Assembly (NCBI RefSeq): GCF_037940415.1
Contig: NZ_CP149798.1
Coordinates: 1,484,501 to 1,548,500 of the forward strand
Direction: 5' to 3'
Source: Streptomyces sp. f51
GTDB taxonomy: Bacteria; Actinomycetota; Actinomycetes; Streptomycetales; Streptomycetaceae
Length of the DNA: 64,000 nucleotides
Of the stretch, positions 1-9,800 are shown in pieces. The notes beneath the pieces were generated by a model. That model was not told the origin of the DNA. It ran no database searches and saw only the letters and a list, made by a program, of their open reading frames with translations. The position numbers were made by a program, and so were the translations under genes. Within the stretch, counting starts at the first letter, position 1; every line of letters starts with the position of its first letter.

Positions 1-1039
1 CGGTGTGCAGGGTGACGAGGTCGGGGCGGCTCGCGGCCAGGCGGCGGGAGGCGCCCCAGGGGGCGATGCGGTCGTCCGGGCCGTGGACCAGCAGGGTCGG
101 CACCTTGACCTGGTCGGGGTGCGCGGCGTGCGCGATGCGGTCTCCGCGTACGCCGGTGCGTCCCTGTGCGGCGCGCACCGCGAGCGGCAGCAGGAAGCCG
201 GGGGTGTGGCGGGCGCCGGCGAGGGCGCGCAGGGTGGTCTCCCAGTCGAGGACGGGCGAGTCCAGGACGAGTCCGGAGATCCGCTCGCGCAGCGCGGAGT
301 GGGCGGCGGCGCGCAGGGCCATGGTGGCGCCGGTGGACCAGCCGTAGAGGACGACGCGCTCGGCGCCGAACCGCACGGCGTAGCGGATGGCCGCGTCGAG
401 GTCGCGCCACTCGGTCTCGCCGAGGTGGTTCAGGCCGTCCGGCGGGCGGGGTGCCCCGAGGTCGCCGCGGTAGGCGAGGTCGAGGACGGGGAAGTGCCGG
501 TCGTTCAGGAACCCCATCAGGTTCATGGGGTGTTCCCGGGTGGCGCCCAGGCCGTGGACGGTGATGACCCAGGTGTCGCGGACCGCGGGCACGAACCAGG
601 CGGGCAGGGCTCCGAGTTCTCCGGGCACGTCGACGTCGGCGTGTTCGAGTCCGAGGGCGGACCCGGGGTCGCCGACGTACAGGTTGGGGGTGAGCCACAC
701 CTTGTCGCCGGGCTCCAGGGATCCGTGCGTGACGCGTTCCAGGGTGCGGACGACGGTGTCGGCGGTGTGGGGCACGGAGTTCTGGAGGGGGCCGACGACC
801 GCGTGGGAGCCGTCGCCGGCGAGGCCGTAGGTTCCCGGGCGCCGGGAGGCGAGGGCCCTGGTGAGGGTGATCCCGCCCGACGTCGTCGCGTGCACGGTGA
901 GCCGGGGCTCGGTGGGCAGGGGCTTGCCGGGCCTCGTCTTCAGCGCGGCGTCGCTGGCCAGCCGGCCCGCCGCCACGGAGGCCGCGCCCGCGGCTATGGC
1001 TACGGTGACGGCCGCTGCCGTGGCTCTTAGGGTGCGCAC
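1..1039 (-). CDS. alpha/beta hydrolase (3' end cut by the window edge)
   Basis: This is an alpha/beta-hydrolase-fold protein with 346 residues visible and the C-terminus outside the window. The GTG start is followed by a short hydrophobic Ala/Val stretch (about residues 5-25), so it may be membrane-anchored or exported. The nucleophile elbow reads GWSTGA near residue 232, and an oxyanion-type HGLGATREH segment lies upstream. A C-terminal strand with HGPDDRIAP carries a probable acid residue. The catalytic His should lie just past the edge. The substrate cannot be inferred. The frame is open throughout on the minus strand; the plus-strand reading frame over it has no recognisable domain. Confidence 0.85.
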   Translation of the reverse strand, partial: MRTLRATAAAVTVAIAAGAASVAAGRLASDAALKTRPGKPLPTEPRLTVHATTSGGITLTRALASRRPGTYGLAGDGSHAVVGPLQNSVPHTADTVVRTLERVTHGSLEPGDKVWLTPNLYVGDPGSALGLEHADVDVPGELGALPAWFVPAVRDTWVITVHGLGATREHPMNLMGFLNDRHFPVLDLAYRGDLGAPRPPDGLNHLGETEWRDLDAAIRYAVRFGAERVVLYGWSTGATMALRAAAHSALRERISGLVLDSPVLDWETTLRALAGARHTPGFLLPLAVRAAQGRTGVRGDRIAHAAHPDQVKVPTLLVHGPDDRIAPWGASRRLAASRPDLVTLHT

Positions 1040-1119
1040 CCGACCAGTTTCCCGGGGTACCGGCCCATCGGCCAGCGGAGACGCCTCCAGGGGTGACGCC
1101 CGGCACTCGCGCGGGGGGC

Positions 1120-1851
1120 TCAGCCCTGTTGGCCGTAGCCCCTCAGCCGCTCTCCCGCGTCCGCCAGTTGCTCCGGTGAGAGCAGTGCGGGGGTGAGGCC
1201 GGGGACCGAGGAGGCCAGGAGCCAGACGCGGCACATCCATTCCAGCTGGGCCGTGCGGTCGTAGGCCTGGTCGAGCGAGGCCCCGTGGGCGATGGTGCCG
1301 TGGTTGCGGAGGAGGCAGGCGGTGCGGCCGTCCAGAGCCCTGAGCGTGTGCGCGGCCAGCTCCGGTGTGCCGTAGGCCGCGTAGGGGGCGACGCGGAGGG
1401 GGCCGCCCATGGCGGCCGCCATGTAGTGGACGAGCGGGAGTTCGGGGACGAGGAGCGAGACGGCCGTCGCGTGCGGCGCGTGGGTGTGGACGACGGCCCG
1501 TGCCTCCGTGCCGCGGTACACGGCGAGGTGCATCGGCAGTTCGCTGGTCGGGCGCAGTGTGCCGAGGACCTGCCCGCCGTCGAGGCCGACGCCGACGATG
1601 TCGTCGGGGGTGAGCCGGTCGTAGGGCACGCCCGTGGGGGTGACGAGGACGGTGGCGCCGACGCGGACCGAGACGTTGCCGGAGGTGCCGACGACCAGTC
1701 CGTCGGCGACCGTGCGGCGGGCCGTCGAGACCAGTTCGTCCCAGGCCCGCCGGAGGGTGTCCCGGTCCTCCGCCGGGGGCGGTTCGCCGGGGCCGCCCGT
1801 CGTCCGTCGGTGCTCGTGTCCGTCCCGCGCGTCCCGGTGCCGCTCAGTCAT
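1120..1851 (-). CDS. class II aldolase/adducin family protein
   Basis: A 243-residue protein of the class II aldolase/adducin family (L-fuculose-phosphate aldolase-like), which are zinc-dependent sugar-phosphate aldolases or related decarboxylases. The metal-binding motif HTHAPH lies near residues 118-123 and a further ligand in RNHGTIAHG near 180; the N-terminal TSGNVSVR motif binds substrate phosphate in the family. I chose the ATG beginning MTERHRD; the frame is open 27 codons further upstream but that part does not resemble the family. A Crp-type palindrome lies about 90 bases before the start. The substrate is not determined. Confidence 0.85.
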   Translation of the reverse strand: MTERHRDARDGHEHRRTTGGPGEPPPAEDRDTLRRAWDELVSTARRTVADGLVVGTSGNVSVRVGATVLVTPTGVPYDRLTPDDIVGVGLDGGQVLGTLRPTSELPMHLAVYRGTEARAVVHTHAPHATAVSLLVPELPLVHYMAAAMGGPLRVAPYAAYGTPELAAHTLRALDGRTACLLRNHGTIAHGASLDQAYDRTAQLEWMCRVWLLASSVPGLTPALLSPEQLADAGERLRGYGQQG

Positions 1852-1938
1852 GACGCGATCCTGCCAGCCACGGCCTTCCGCGCACCCCGTACGGGCGGGC
1901 TCCGGGACGTATACGACCCGCCAAGAGCCCACGGTTGT

Positions 1939-1956
1939 ATGTGATTTGAGTCACAT
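1939..1956. promoter_or_regulatory. Crp-type palindromic operator
   Basis: ATGTGATTTGAGTCACAT is a near-perfect 18-base palindrome. It matches the enteric CRP consensus TGTGA-N6-TCACA and, as I remember it, the Streptomyces Crp consensus GTG-N6-GNCAC. It lies 88-105 bases before the aldolase start and about 390 bases before pit. Which gene it serves is inferred from distance. Confidence 0.6.
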
Positions 1957-2276
1957 CAGACCAACGGATCATCGACGTTGCCGAGGTCGGACATTTGCCG
2001 CGGATCACACCGCGTGGTCGACCCGCTACGGCGCCGGGGGCGCCCGAACACCCTCCGCCGGGCGACCCCTTCGGGCCTTCGGGCGGTGTGACGACGGCTA
2101 CAACCTGGGCGTGACACGGATCTCGTCACCTGAACCCCCCTCAGACCGGGCCGCGGACCCCGGGCCCGGACCCCAAGCGGAGTACGGAATTCCGAATCCG
2201 TTCGAACCCACCGAACCCCGCCCCAACACAAGCGGAATGCCATTCCACCGTTCGGGACACCACGACGTCCGGCTCA

Positions 2277-2298
2277 GTTCATCTTCCGTTCACCCAGG
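2277..2298 (+). promoter_or_regulatory. PHO box (PhoP binding site) before pit
   Basis: Two adjacent 11-base units, GTTCATCTTCC and GTTCACCCAGG, fit the direct-repeat PHO box bound by PhoP in Streptomyces. A weaker third unit (TTGCCTACGGT) follows. The site ends 47 bases before the pit start codon. The rest of the gap between aldolase and pit shows only the Crp-type palindrome. Confidence 0.7.
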
Positions 2299-2345
2299 TT
2301 GCCTACGGTCCACCTGCCACTGACGTCCAACAGAAGCCTGGGTAA

Positions 2346-3587
2346 ATGGAACACATCACGCTCCTCCTCGGAATCGTGATCGTCACCGCTCTCGTGTTCG
2401 ATTTCACGAACGGTTTCCACGACACCGCCAACGCGATGGCCACCACCATCTCGACCGGCGCACTCAAGCCCAAGGTCGCGGTGGCCATGTCCGCCGCCCT
2501 CAACCTTGTCGGCGCCTTCCTCTCCGTCGAGGTCGCCAACACGATCTCCAAGGGCCTCGTCGACGAGGCCGGCATCCGGCCGGAGGTGATCTTCGCCGCT
2601 CTGGTCGGCGCGATCCTCTGGAACCTGGTGACCTGGCTCGTCGGACTCCCGTCCAGCTCCTCGCACGCCCTCATGGGCGGCCTGGTCGGCGCCACCATCG
2701 CCTCCGCCGGTACCGGCGCCGTGCACGGTGACGTCCTGGTCGGCAAGGTGCTTCTGCCCGCCGTCGCCGCCCCGATCGTCGCCGGTCTGGCCGCCATGGT
2801 CGCCACCCGGCTGTCGTACAAGCTGAGCGGTGACACCGACACCAAGGCCACCAAGAAGGGGTACCGCGCCGGCCAGATAGCCTCCGCGGGCCTGGTCTCG
2901 CTGGCCCACGGCACCAACGACGCGCAGAAGACGATGGGCATCATCACCCTGGCCCTGGTCGCCGGTGGCGCCGTCGCTCCCGACTCCGACCCGCCGGTCT
3001 GGGTCATCCTCTCCGCCGGTCTCGCGATCGCGCTCGGCACCTACCTGGGCGGCTGGCGCATCATCCGCACGATGGGCAAGGGCCTGACCGACCTCCAGCC
3101 GCAGCAGGGCTTCGCCGCCCAGACCAGCGCGGCCACGGTCATCCTGGCCTCGTCGCACATCGGCTTCTCCCTCTCCACCACGCACTCGGTCTCCGGTTCC
3201 GTGATGGGCGCGGGCCTCGGCCGCAAGGGTGGCGTGGTCCGCTGGTCCACCGCGAAGCGCATGGTCGTCGCCTGGGTCCTCACCCTGCCCGCCGCCGCCC
3301 TGGTCGGCGCCGGCGCCGAATGGGTGACCGGTTTCGGCGCCTGGGGCACCGCGCTCGTGGCCGTCTTCCTGGTGGGCTCCAGCTTCGCGATCTGGCGCCG
3401 CTCGCGCCGCGAGGTGATCGACCACAACAACGTGAACGACGCCGAGGAGCCCGCGGGTGTGGTGACGCAGGCCATCGCCGCCGTCACCCCGCCCCCGGCC
3501 GGTTCCGTGGCCGAAGGCCTCACGGCCACCATCCCGGCTCCGGCCGAGCCCACGGCGAACCCGTCGGCCCAGTCCCGAGTGGCCTGA
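2346..3587 (+). CDS. pit: low-affinity inorganic phosphate transporter
   Basis: A 413-residue multi-pass membrane protein of the PiT family (phosphate:cation symport). The two family signatures are visible: an N-terminal FDFTNGFHDTANAMA with a following ISTGAL, and the second-half HGTNDAQKTMGII. Another conserved patch is GLPSSSSHAL. The C-terminal 50 residues are a Pro/Ala/Thr-rich cytoplasmic tail. A PHO box lies just upstream, so PhoP control is likely; in S. coelicolor the matching gene is, from memory, pitH2. A 72-codon membrane-protein gene follows 19 bases later and is probably co-transcribed. Confidence 0.95.
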   Translation: MEHITLLLGIVIVTALVFDFTNGFHDTANAMATTISTGALKPKVAVAMSAALNLVGAFLSVEVANTISKGLVDEAGIRPEVIFAALVGAILWNLVTWLVGLPSSSSHALMGGLVGATIASAGTGAVHGDVLVGKVLLPAVAAPIVAGLAAMVATRLSYKLSGDTDTKATKKGYRAGQIASAGLVSLAHGTNDAQKTMGIITLALVAGGAVAPDSDPPVWVILSAGLAIALGTYLGGWRIIRTMGKGLTDLQPQQGFAAQTSAATVILASSHIGFSLSTTHSVSGSVMGAGLGRKGGVVRWSTAKRMVVAWVLTLPAAALVGAGAEWVTGFGAWGTALVAVFLVGSSFAIWRRSRREVIDHNNVNDAEEPAGVVTQAIAAVTPPPAGSVAEGLTATIPAPAEPTANPSAQSRVA

Positions 3588-3606
3588 GACCAAAGGAAGC
3601 AACAGC

Positions 3607-3825
3607 ATGAACATCGACTGGTCAGCCCTCGGGTCCGTCTTCGGGGTCAGCCTCGGAGTGACCGTGGCCCTCGTCGCCCTCTTCACCCTCGGCGTCGCCG
3701 GCCTCGCCAAGAAGGAGTCGGCCCAGGGCGGTTCCGCTGTCGCGGCGGCCACCGGCGCCTACGTCTGCTTCGCGGCCTGCGCCGCTGCGGTGGCGTACGG
3801 CATCTCCCTGATCATCACCAAGTAG
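3607..3825 (+). CDS. small two-helix membrane protein
   Basis: A 72-residue protein of unknown function with two predicted membrane segments (about residues 10-33 and 48-70) separated by a short Lys/Glu/Gly loop (KKESAQGGS). The ribosome site AAGGAAG precedes the ATG. It follows pit on the same strand with a 19-base gap and is closed by a strong hairpin downstream, so it most likely shares the pit transcript. It may be an accessory subunit of phosphate transport, but that rests only on position. Confidence 0.8.
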   Translation: MNIDWSALGSVFGVSLGVTVALVALFTLGVAGLAKKESAQGGSAVAAATGAYVCFAACAAAVAYGISLIITK

Positions 3826-3894
3826 CCCGCCACAGGGGCCTGTCGCGACGGCAGGCCCCGGCGGCCCGGAACCGGGCCGGGCCGAGCGGTACCG

Positions 3895-3936
3895 CGCGTG
3901 GGGTGCGGGACGGATCACCGTCCCGCACCCCACGCG
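3895..3936 (+). terminator. transcription terminator after pit operon
   Basis: A perfect 19-base-pair stem beginning CGCGTGGGGTGC with an ATCA loop. There is no U tract, as usual in this genus. It separates the pit operon from the B12 riboswitch. Confidence 0.8.
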
Positions 3937-3984
3937 TATGTGGGCCTGCGCACACTGTCCCTCCGCAGGTCAACAGCCAGTTGA

Positions 3985-4150
3985 CGGCCGTTCGCACCCC
4001 GTGGTGGACTGCCGGAGCCAAGTACGGCGGCATGAGAGGAAGCCGGTGCGAATCCGGCGCGGTCCCGCCACTGTCATCGGGGAAGAAACTCCCCGGGAGC
4101 CAGGAACTCTCACCGCCGGTCTCGTCGAACCAGGGCGTGGACACCCTGAG
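3985..4150 (+). promoter_or_regulatory. adenosylcobalamin riboswitch
   Basis: The conserved cobalamin riboswitch core is clear: GAGAGGAAGCCGGTGCGAAT with its pairing CCGGC, then GCGGTCCCGCCACTGT, and the B12 box GAGCCAGGAACTCTC at about 4097-4111. The outer boundaries are approximate. It sits directly upstream of cobD and should switch off the cobD-cobI run when adenosylcobalamin is plentiful. The mechanism cannot be told from sequence alone; no clear terminator hairpin follows, so control of translation is more likely. Confidence 0.93.
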
Positions 4151-4165
4151 TGAGGACATATCGCC

Positions 4166-4231
4166 ATGCGCGGCTGCCCGTTGCCCGTTTCGCTGAGTAC
4201 GAGGGTTCCGCTCCACCCCACGGCCGGCTGA
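4166..4231 (+). CDS. possible 21-residue leader ORF between riboswitch and cobD
   Basis: An ATG preceded at good spacing by TGAGGA opens a 21-codon frame (begins MRGCPLPVSLS, ends PLHPTAG) whose TGA lies 4 bases before the cobD GTG. cobD itself has no evident ribosome site, so translation may be handed on from this frame. I do not recognise the peptide. It could be chance; conservation among related strains would decide. Confidence 0.35.
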   Translation: MRGCPLPVSLSTRVPLHPTAG

Positions 4232-4235
4232 CCCC

Positions 4236-5219
4236 GTGCGTGCCGATCGCGTCTTCGCGTACGGCGCCGCCGCCGGCCTTCTCGGCGACCTGCTGCTCGG
4301 CGATCCCCGCCGAGGGCATCCGGTCGCCGCGTTCGGGCGGGCCGCCGCCGCCGTGGAGCGCGCACTGTGGCGGGACCACCGGGGGTGGGGCGCCCTGCAC
4401 ACCGCCGTCTGCGTGGGCGGTGCCACCGGACTCGCCGCGCTCGCGAGCCGCCGCGTACGCCCCTCGCGTACCGCCTCGATCGCCCTGACCGCGGCCGCCA
4501 CCTGGTCCGTCGTCGGAGGGACCTCCCTCGGCCGTGAGGCGCGGGCCGTCGGCGGCGCGCTCGCGGCCGGTGACCTCGGCGCGGCCCGGGAGCGGCTGCC
4601 GCATCTGTGCGGACGCGACCCCCAGGCCCTGGACGCCGACGGGATCGCGCGCGCGGTCGTCGAGTCCGTCGCCGAGAACACCTCCGACGCCGTCGTCGGG
4701 GCCCTGTTCTGGGGCGCCGTCGCCGGTGTGCCCGGGCTCGTCGCCTTCCGCGCCGTGAACACCCTCGACGCCATGGTCGGGCACAAGTCCCCCCGCTACC
4801 GGCGCTACGGCTGGGCCTCCGCCCGGCTCGACGACGTCGCCGGCTGGCCGGGGGCCCGGCTGACCGCCGTCCTCGCGGCGGTGGCCGGATCCGACCCGCG
4901 CGGTGCCGTGCGCGCCTGGCGGACGGACGCCCGCAGGCATCCGAGTCCCAACGCCGGTCCCGTGGAGGCCTCGTTCGCCGGCGCGCTCGGCGTACGGCTC
5001 GGCGGCACCCTCTCGTACGGCGGACGGGTCGAGCACCGGCCCGTGCTCAACGGCACGGGGCGGGCCGTCCAGGTCCACGACATCGAACGGGCCGTACGGC
5101 TCTCCCGGCGGGTCGGCTGGCTCGCGCTCGGGGTGAGCGCCGCCGGCCGGATCCTGCTCACCGGAGCCGGACGGGCCCCGGTTCCGGTTCCGTCCACCAG
5201 GAAGGGGCGCACCGCATGA
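4236..5219 (+). CDS. cobD: adenosylcobinamide-phosphate synthase
   Basis: A 327-residue membrane protein of the CobD/CbiB family, which attaches the aminopropanol arm to adenosylcobyric acid. Family features are the N-terminal LLGDLLLGDPRRGHPVAAFG and the conserved SVAENTSDAVVGALFW near residues 145-160, followed by NTLDAMVGHKSPRY. The start is GTG with no clear ribosome site and follows the riboswitch and possible leader ORF. Its stop overlaps the cobQ start by 4 bases. It is the first enzyme gene of the riboswitch-controlled run, although it acts late in the pathway. Confidence 0.95.
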   Translation: MRADRVFAYGAAAGLLGDLLLGDPRRGHPVAAFGRAAAAVERALWRDHRGWGALHTAVCVGGATGLAALASRRVRPSRTASIALTAAATWSVVGGTSLGREARAVGGALAAGDLGAARERLPHLCGRDPQALDADGIARAVVESVAENTSDAVVGALFWGAVAGVPGLVAFRAVNTLDAMVGHKSPRYRRYGWASARLDDVAGWPGARLTAVLAAVAGSDPRGAVRAWRTDARRHPSPNAGPVEASFAGALGVRLGGTLSYGGRVEHRPVLNGTGRAVQVHDIERAVRLSRRVGWLALGVSAAGRILLTGAGRAPVPVPSTRKGRTA

Positions 5220-6811
5220 GCGGCGGGCTGCTGATCGCCGGGACCACCTCCGACGCGGGCAAGAGCGTCGTGACCGCCGGGATCTGCCGGTGGCTGGTGC
5301 GCCAGGGCGTCAAGGTCGCGCCCTTCAAGGCGCAGAACATGTCGCTGAACTCGTTCGTGACCCGCGAGGGCGCCGAGATCGGGCGCGCGCAGGCCATGCA
5401 GGCGCAGGCCGCCCGCGTGGAGCCGACCGCGCTGATGAACCCCGTGCTGCTCAAGCCCGGCGGCGACCGCACCAGTCAGGTCGTCCTGATGGGCAGGCCG
5501 GTGGGCGAGATGAGCGCGCGCGGGTTCTTCGGGACGCCCGGGGCCCTGACGGACCCCCCTCCGGGCAGCGCCCCGACCGGGGACCGGCTGCGCGGCGGGC
5601 ACCGGGAGGGACTCCTCGCGACCGTCCTCGACTGTCTTGAGCGGTTGCGGGGCACGTATGACGCGGTGATCTGCGAGGGGGCCGGCAGTCCGGCCGAGAT
5701 CAATCTGCGGCGTACCGACATCGTGAACATGGGGGTGGCGCGCAACGCGGGGCTTCCCGTGCTCGTCGTCGGCGACATCGACCGGGGCGGGGTGTTCGCC
5801 TCGTTCTTCGGGACGGTCGCGCTGCTGTCCCCCGAGGACCAGGCGCTCGTCGCCGGGTTCCTCGTCAACAAGTTCCGCGGGGACGTCAGCCTGCTGGAGC
5901 CGGGGCTCGACATGCTGCACGGCCTCACCGGGCGGCGCTCCTACGGCGTGCTGCCCTTTCAGCACGGGCTCGGCATCGACGAGGAGGACGGCCTGCGCGT
6001 CTCGCTGCGCGGGGCGGTCCGCGAGTCGGCGGTCTCCTCCCCCGTCGGCGAGGACGTCCTGCGGGTCGCCGTCTGCGCGGTCCCGCTGATGTCCAACTTC
6101 ACCGACGTCGACGCGCTGGCCGCCGAACCCGGCGTCGTCGTGCGGTTCGTGGACCGGGCCGAGGAACTGGCCGACGCCGATCTCGTCGTCGTGCCCGGGA
6201 CCCGGGGCACGGTCGGGGCGCTCCGGTGGCTGCGCGAGCGCGGCCTCGCGGACGCCATCGCGCGCCGGGCCGCCGAGGGGCGTCCCGTCCTCGGCGTCTG
6301 CGGCGGCTACCAACTCCTCGGCGAGCACATCGAGGACGACGTCGAGTCCCGCGCCGGCCGTGTCGACGGGCTCGGACTCCTGCCCGTACGCGTGCGGTTC
6401 GCGCGGGAGAAGACGCTGGCCCGTCCGGTCGGCGAGGCCCTCGGCGAGCGCGTCGAGGGGTACGAGATCCATCACGGCGTCGCCGAGGTCACCGGCGGCG
6501 AGACCTTCATGTCCGACGCCGCGGGAGCAGGTCTGGACGGCTGCCGGGTCGGCTCCGTCTGGGGCACGCACTGGCACGGCTCCCTGGAGTCGGACGGTTT
6601 CCGGCGGGCCTTCCTGCGCGAGGTGGCCGCCACCGCGGGCCGCCGCTTCGTGCCGGCCCCCGACACGTCGTTCGCGGCGCTGCGCGAGGAGCAGCTGGAC
6701 CGGCTCGGCGACCTGATCGAAGAACACGCGGACACGGACGCGCTGTGGCGGCTCATCGAGTCCGGCGCGCCGCGAGGACTGCCCTTCATTCCACCGGGAG
6801 CACCCGCATGA
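5216..6811 (+). CDS. cobQ: cobyric acid synthase
   Basis: A 531-residue glutamine-dependent amidotransferase of the CobQ/CbiP family that amidates four carboxyl groups of adenosylcobyrinic acid a,c-diamide. The N-terminal ATP-binding domain begins with GTTSDAGKS (residues 9-17) and contains the family stretch KAQNMSLNS. The C-terminal class I-like glutaminase domain has the nucleophile Cys in GVCGGYQLLG near residue 361 and a His in HWHGSLESDG near 452. The ATG overlaps the cobD stop by 4 bases and the stop overlaps cobN likewise. The length is slightly above the usual 480-510. Confidence 0.97.
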   Translation: MSGGLLIAGTTSDAGKSVVTAGICRWLVRQGVKVAPFKAQNMSLNSFVTREGAEIGRAQAMQAQAARVEPTALMNPVLLKPGGDRTSQVVLMGRPVGEMSARGFFGTPGALTDPPPGSAPTGDRLRGGHREGLLATVLDCLERLRGTYDAVICEGAGSPAEINLRRTDIVNMGVARNAGLPVLVVGDIDRGGVFASFFGTVALLSPEDQALVAGFLVNKFRGDVSLLEPGLDMLHGLTGRRSYGVLPFQHGLGIDEEDGLRVSLRGAVRESAVSSPVGEDVLRVAVCAVPLMSNFTDVDALAAEPGVVVRFVDRAEELADADLVVVPGTRGTVGALRWLRERGLADAIARRAAEGRPVLGVCGGYQLLGEHIEDDVESRAGRVDGLGLLPVRVRFAREKTLARPVGEALGERVEGYEIHHGVAEVTGGETFMSDAAGAGLDGCRVGSVWGTHWHGSLESDGFRRAFLREVAATAGRRFVPAPDTSFAALREEQLDRLGDLIEEHADTDALWRLIESGAPRGLPFIPPGAPA

Positions 6812-9800
6812 GCACTGTGTTGTTGTTGTCGACCGCCGACACGGACCTGCTGGCCGCCCGCGCCAGCGGCGCCGCCTACCGGATCGGCAATCCGACCCGG
6901 GTGGACGTCACCGGCGAACTCCCCTCGCTGGTCGAGGGCGCGGACCTGGCCGTCGTACGGCTGCTCGGCGGGAAGCGGGCCTGGGAGGACGGTCTGGCCT
7001 TCCTGAAGGCGGCCGGGATCCCGACCGTGCTGCTGGGCGGCGAGTCCGTCCCGGACGCCGAGCTGATGGCCGAGTCGTCGGCGCCCGCGGGTGTGGTCGC
7101 GGAGGCGCTGCGCTATCTGGTCGAGGGCGGTCCCGCCAACCTCGGCGAGCTGGCCCGGTTCCTGTCCGACACCGTGCTGCTGACCGGCGAGGGCTTCGAG
7201 GAGCCGCACCGGACGGCCGAGTTCGGCGTGCACGGCGCGTTCGGGTACGCCGAGGGCCGGCCGACGGTCGGCGTGCTGTTCTACCGGGCGCACGAACTGT
7301 CCGGGAACACCGCCTTCGTGGACACCCTGTGCGAGGCGATCGAGGCGCGCGGCGCCAACGCCCTTCCCGTGTACTGCGGTTCGCTGCGCGGGGCCGACCC
7401 CGGCCTGTACGAGATCCTGGGGCGGGCGGACGCGATCGTCGCCACGGTCCTGGCCGCGGGCGGCACGCACGCCTCGCAGGCGTCGGCGGGCGGCGACGAG
7501 GAGGCCTGGGACATCGGGGCCCTCGCCGACCTCGACGTCCCGGTGCTCCAGGGGCTCTGCCTGACCTCGTCGAAGGCCGCCTGGGACGCCTCCGACGCCG
7601 CCCTGTCCCCCATGGACGCGGCGATGCAGGTCGCCATCCCTGAGTTCGACGGCCGTCTGATCACCGTGCCGTTCTCGTTCAAGGAACAGGGCCCCGACGA
7701 CGTCCCCGTGTACGTCGCCGACCCCGAGCGGGCCGCCCGGGTCGCCGGAATCGCCCTGCGGCACGCGGAGTTGAAGCACAAGCCGAACGCGGAGAAGAAG
7801 CTCGGGATCGTCTTCACCGCCTACCCGACCAAGCACTCGCGGGTCGGCAACGCGGTCGGCCTCGACACCCCGGCCTCCGCGGTACGGGTCCTCGACGCGC
7901 TCCGGGACGCGGGCTACGCCCTCACCCAGTACCCGGACAACGGCGACGAGTTGATCCACCGGCTGATCGCGGCCGGCGGCCACGACGTGGAGTGGCTGAC
8001 CGAGGAGCAGCTCGCCGCCGCTCCGGCGCGGGTGCCGCTCGCCGACTACCGTGCCTGGTTCGACACCCTCGACCCGGCGTTGCGCGAGGGCATGCTGGAG
8101 GCCTGGGGCGAGCCGCCGGGCTCGCTCTACGTCGACGGCGACGACATCGTGCTCGCCTGCCTGGAGTTCGGGAACGTCGTCGTGATGATCCAGCCGCCGC
8201 GCGGCTTCGGCGAGAACCCGATCGCGATCTACCACGACCCCGACATGCCGCCGTCGCACCACTACATGGCCGCCTACCGCTGGCTGGAGAACAGTTTCGG
8301 CGCGGACGCGGTCGTGCACATGGGCAAGCACGGCACCATGGAATGGCTGCCGGGCAAGGGGCTCGGGCTCAGCGGCGGCTGCGCGCCCGACGCCGTCCTC
8401 GGCGAACTCCCGCTGATCTACCCGTTCATCGTCAACGACCCCGGCGAGGGCACGCAGGCCAAGCGGCGCGGGCACGCCACCGTGGTGGACCACCTCGTGC
8501 CGCCGATGGCCCGCGCCGACACCTACGGCGACCTCGCCAAGCTGGAGCAGCTCCTCGACGAGTACGCGCTGGTCTCCGACCTGGACCCGACGAAGGCCCC
8601 GGCGGTGCGCGCGCAGATCTGGACCCTGGTCAAGGCGGCCGAGCTGCATCACGACCTGCATGTCGACGAGCAGCCGGACGACGGCGACTTCGACGAGTTC
8701 GTCATGCACATCGACGGCTATCTGTGCGAGATCAAGGACGTGCAGATCCGTGACGGCCTGCACATCCTGGGCGGCGGGCCGGAGGCCGAACCGCGGGTGA
8801 ACCTGGTGCTCGCGGTGCTGCGCGCCTCGCAGGTGTGGGGCGGGGCGGCCAACGCGCTGCCCGGTCTGCGCGCCGCGCTCGCGGAGCATTTCGGCCTGGT
8901 GGAGAAGGAGTTGCTCGCCGAGCCGGGCGCCCCGGTCAAGGCGCCCGTCGAGCTGACGGACCTCGTGGAGGGCCCGGCCCGTTCGGCGGCCGACGCGATC
9001 GACCTGCTGGAGCAGCTGTGCCGCCGGGCGGCGCTCGGCATGGAGGAGCGCGGCTGGGACACGGCGGCCGTCCCGGCGCTCGTCCGGGAGGTCCTCGGTA
9101 CCGAACTCCCGGACGCCGTCGCGGTCCTGGAGTTCGCCTGCCGCGAGGTCGTGCCGCGGCTCGCGCGGACGACGGACGAGATCGGGCACATCCTCAAGGC
9201 CCTGGACGGCGGTTACGTCCCGGCGGGCCCCTCGGGTTCACCGACCCGCGGGCTGGTCAACGTCCTGCCGACCGGCCGCAACTTCTACTCGGTCGACCCC
9301 AAGGCCATTCCCTCCCGGCTCAGTTGGGAGGTCGGGCAGTCCCTCGCGGACTCGCTCGTGCAGCGCTACCTCCAGGACACCGGCGACTATCCGACGTCCG
9401 TCGGGCTGACGGTGTGGGGCACCTCGGCCATGCGCACCCAGGGCGACGACATCGCGGAGATCCTCGCGCTGCTCGGCTGCCGCCCGGTGTGGGACGACGC
9501 CTCGCGGCGGGTCACCGGCTTCGAGATCGTCCCGCTCGACGAGCTCGGCCGCCCCCGCATCGACGTCACGGTCCGCATCTCCGGGTTCTTCCGGGACGCG
9601 TTCCCGCACGTGGTCGGGCTGCTTGACGACGCCGTGCGGACGGTCGCCGAGCTGGACGAGCCCGCCGACCGGAACTTCGTGCGCAGGCACGCCGACGAGG
9701 ACACCGCCGAGCACGGCGACAGGCGGCGCGCGACGGCCCGTATCTTCGGCTCCAAGCCGGGCGCGTACGGCGCGGGTCTGCTGCCGCTGATCGACGCCCG

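Noticed and set aside
5..1030. Long plus-strand frame over the first kilobase
   Set aside because: Its product is Gly/Val/Glu low-complexity sequence without a domain, while the opposite strand encodes a clear alpha/beta hydrolase.
6472..9189. Very long minus-strand frame over cobQ and cobN
   Set aside because: High-GC shadow of the cobN codon pattern with no recognisable domain; the sense strand is unambiguous.
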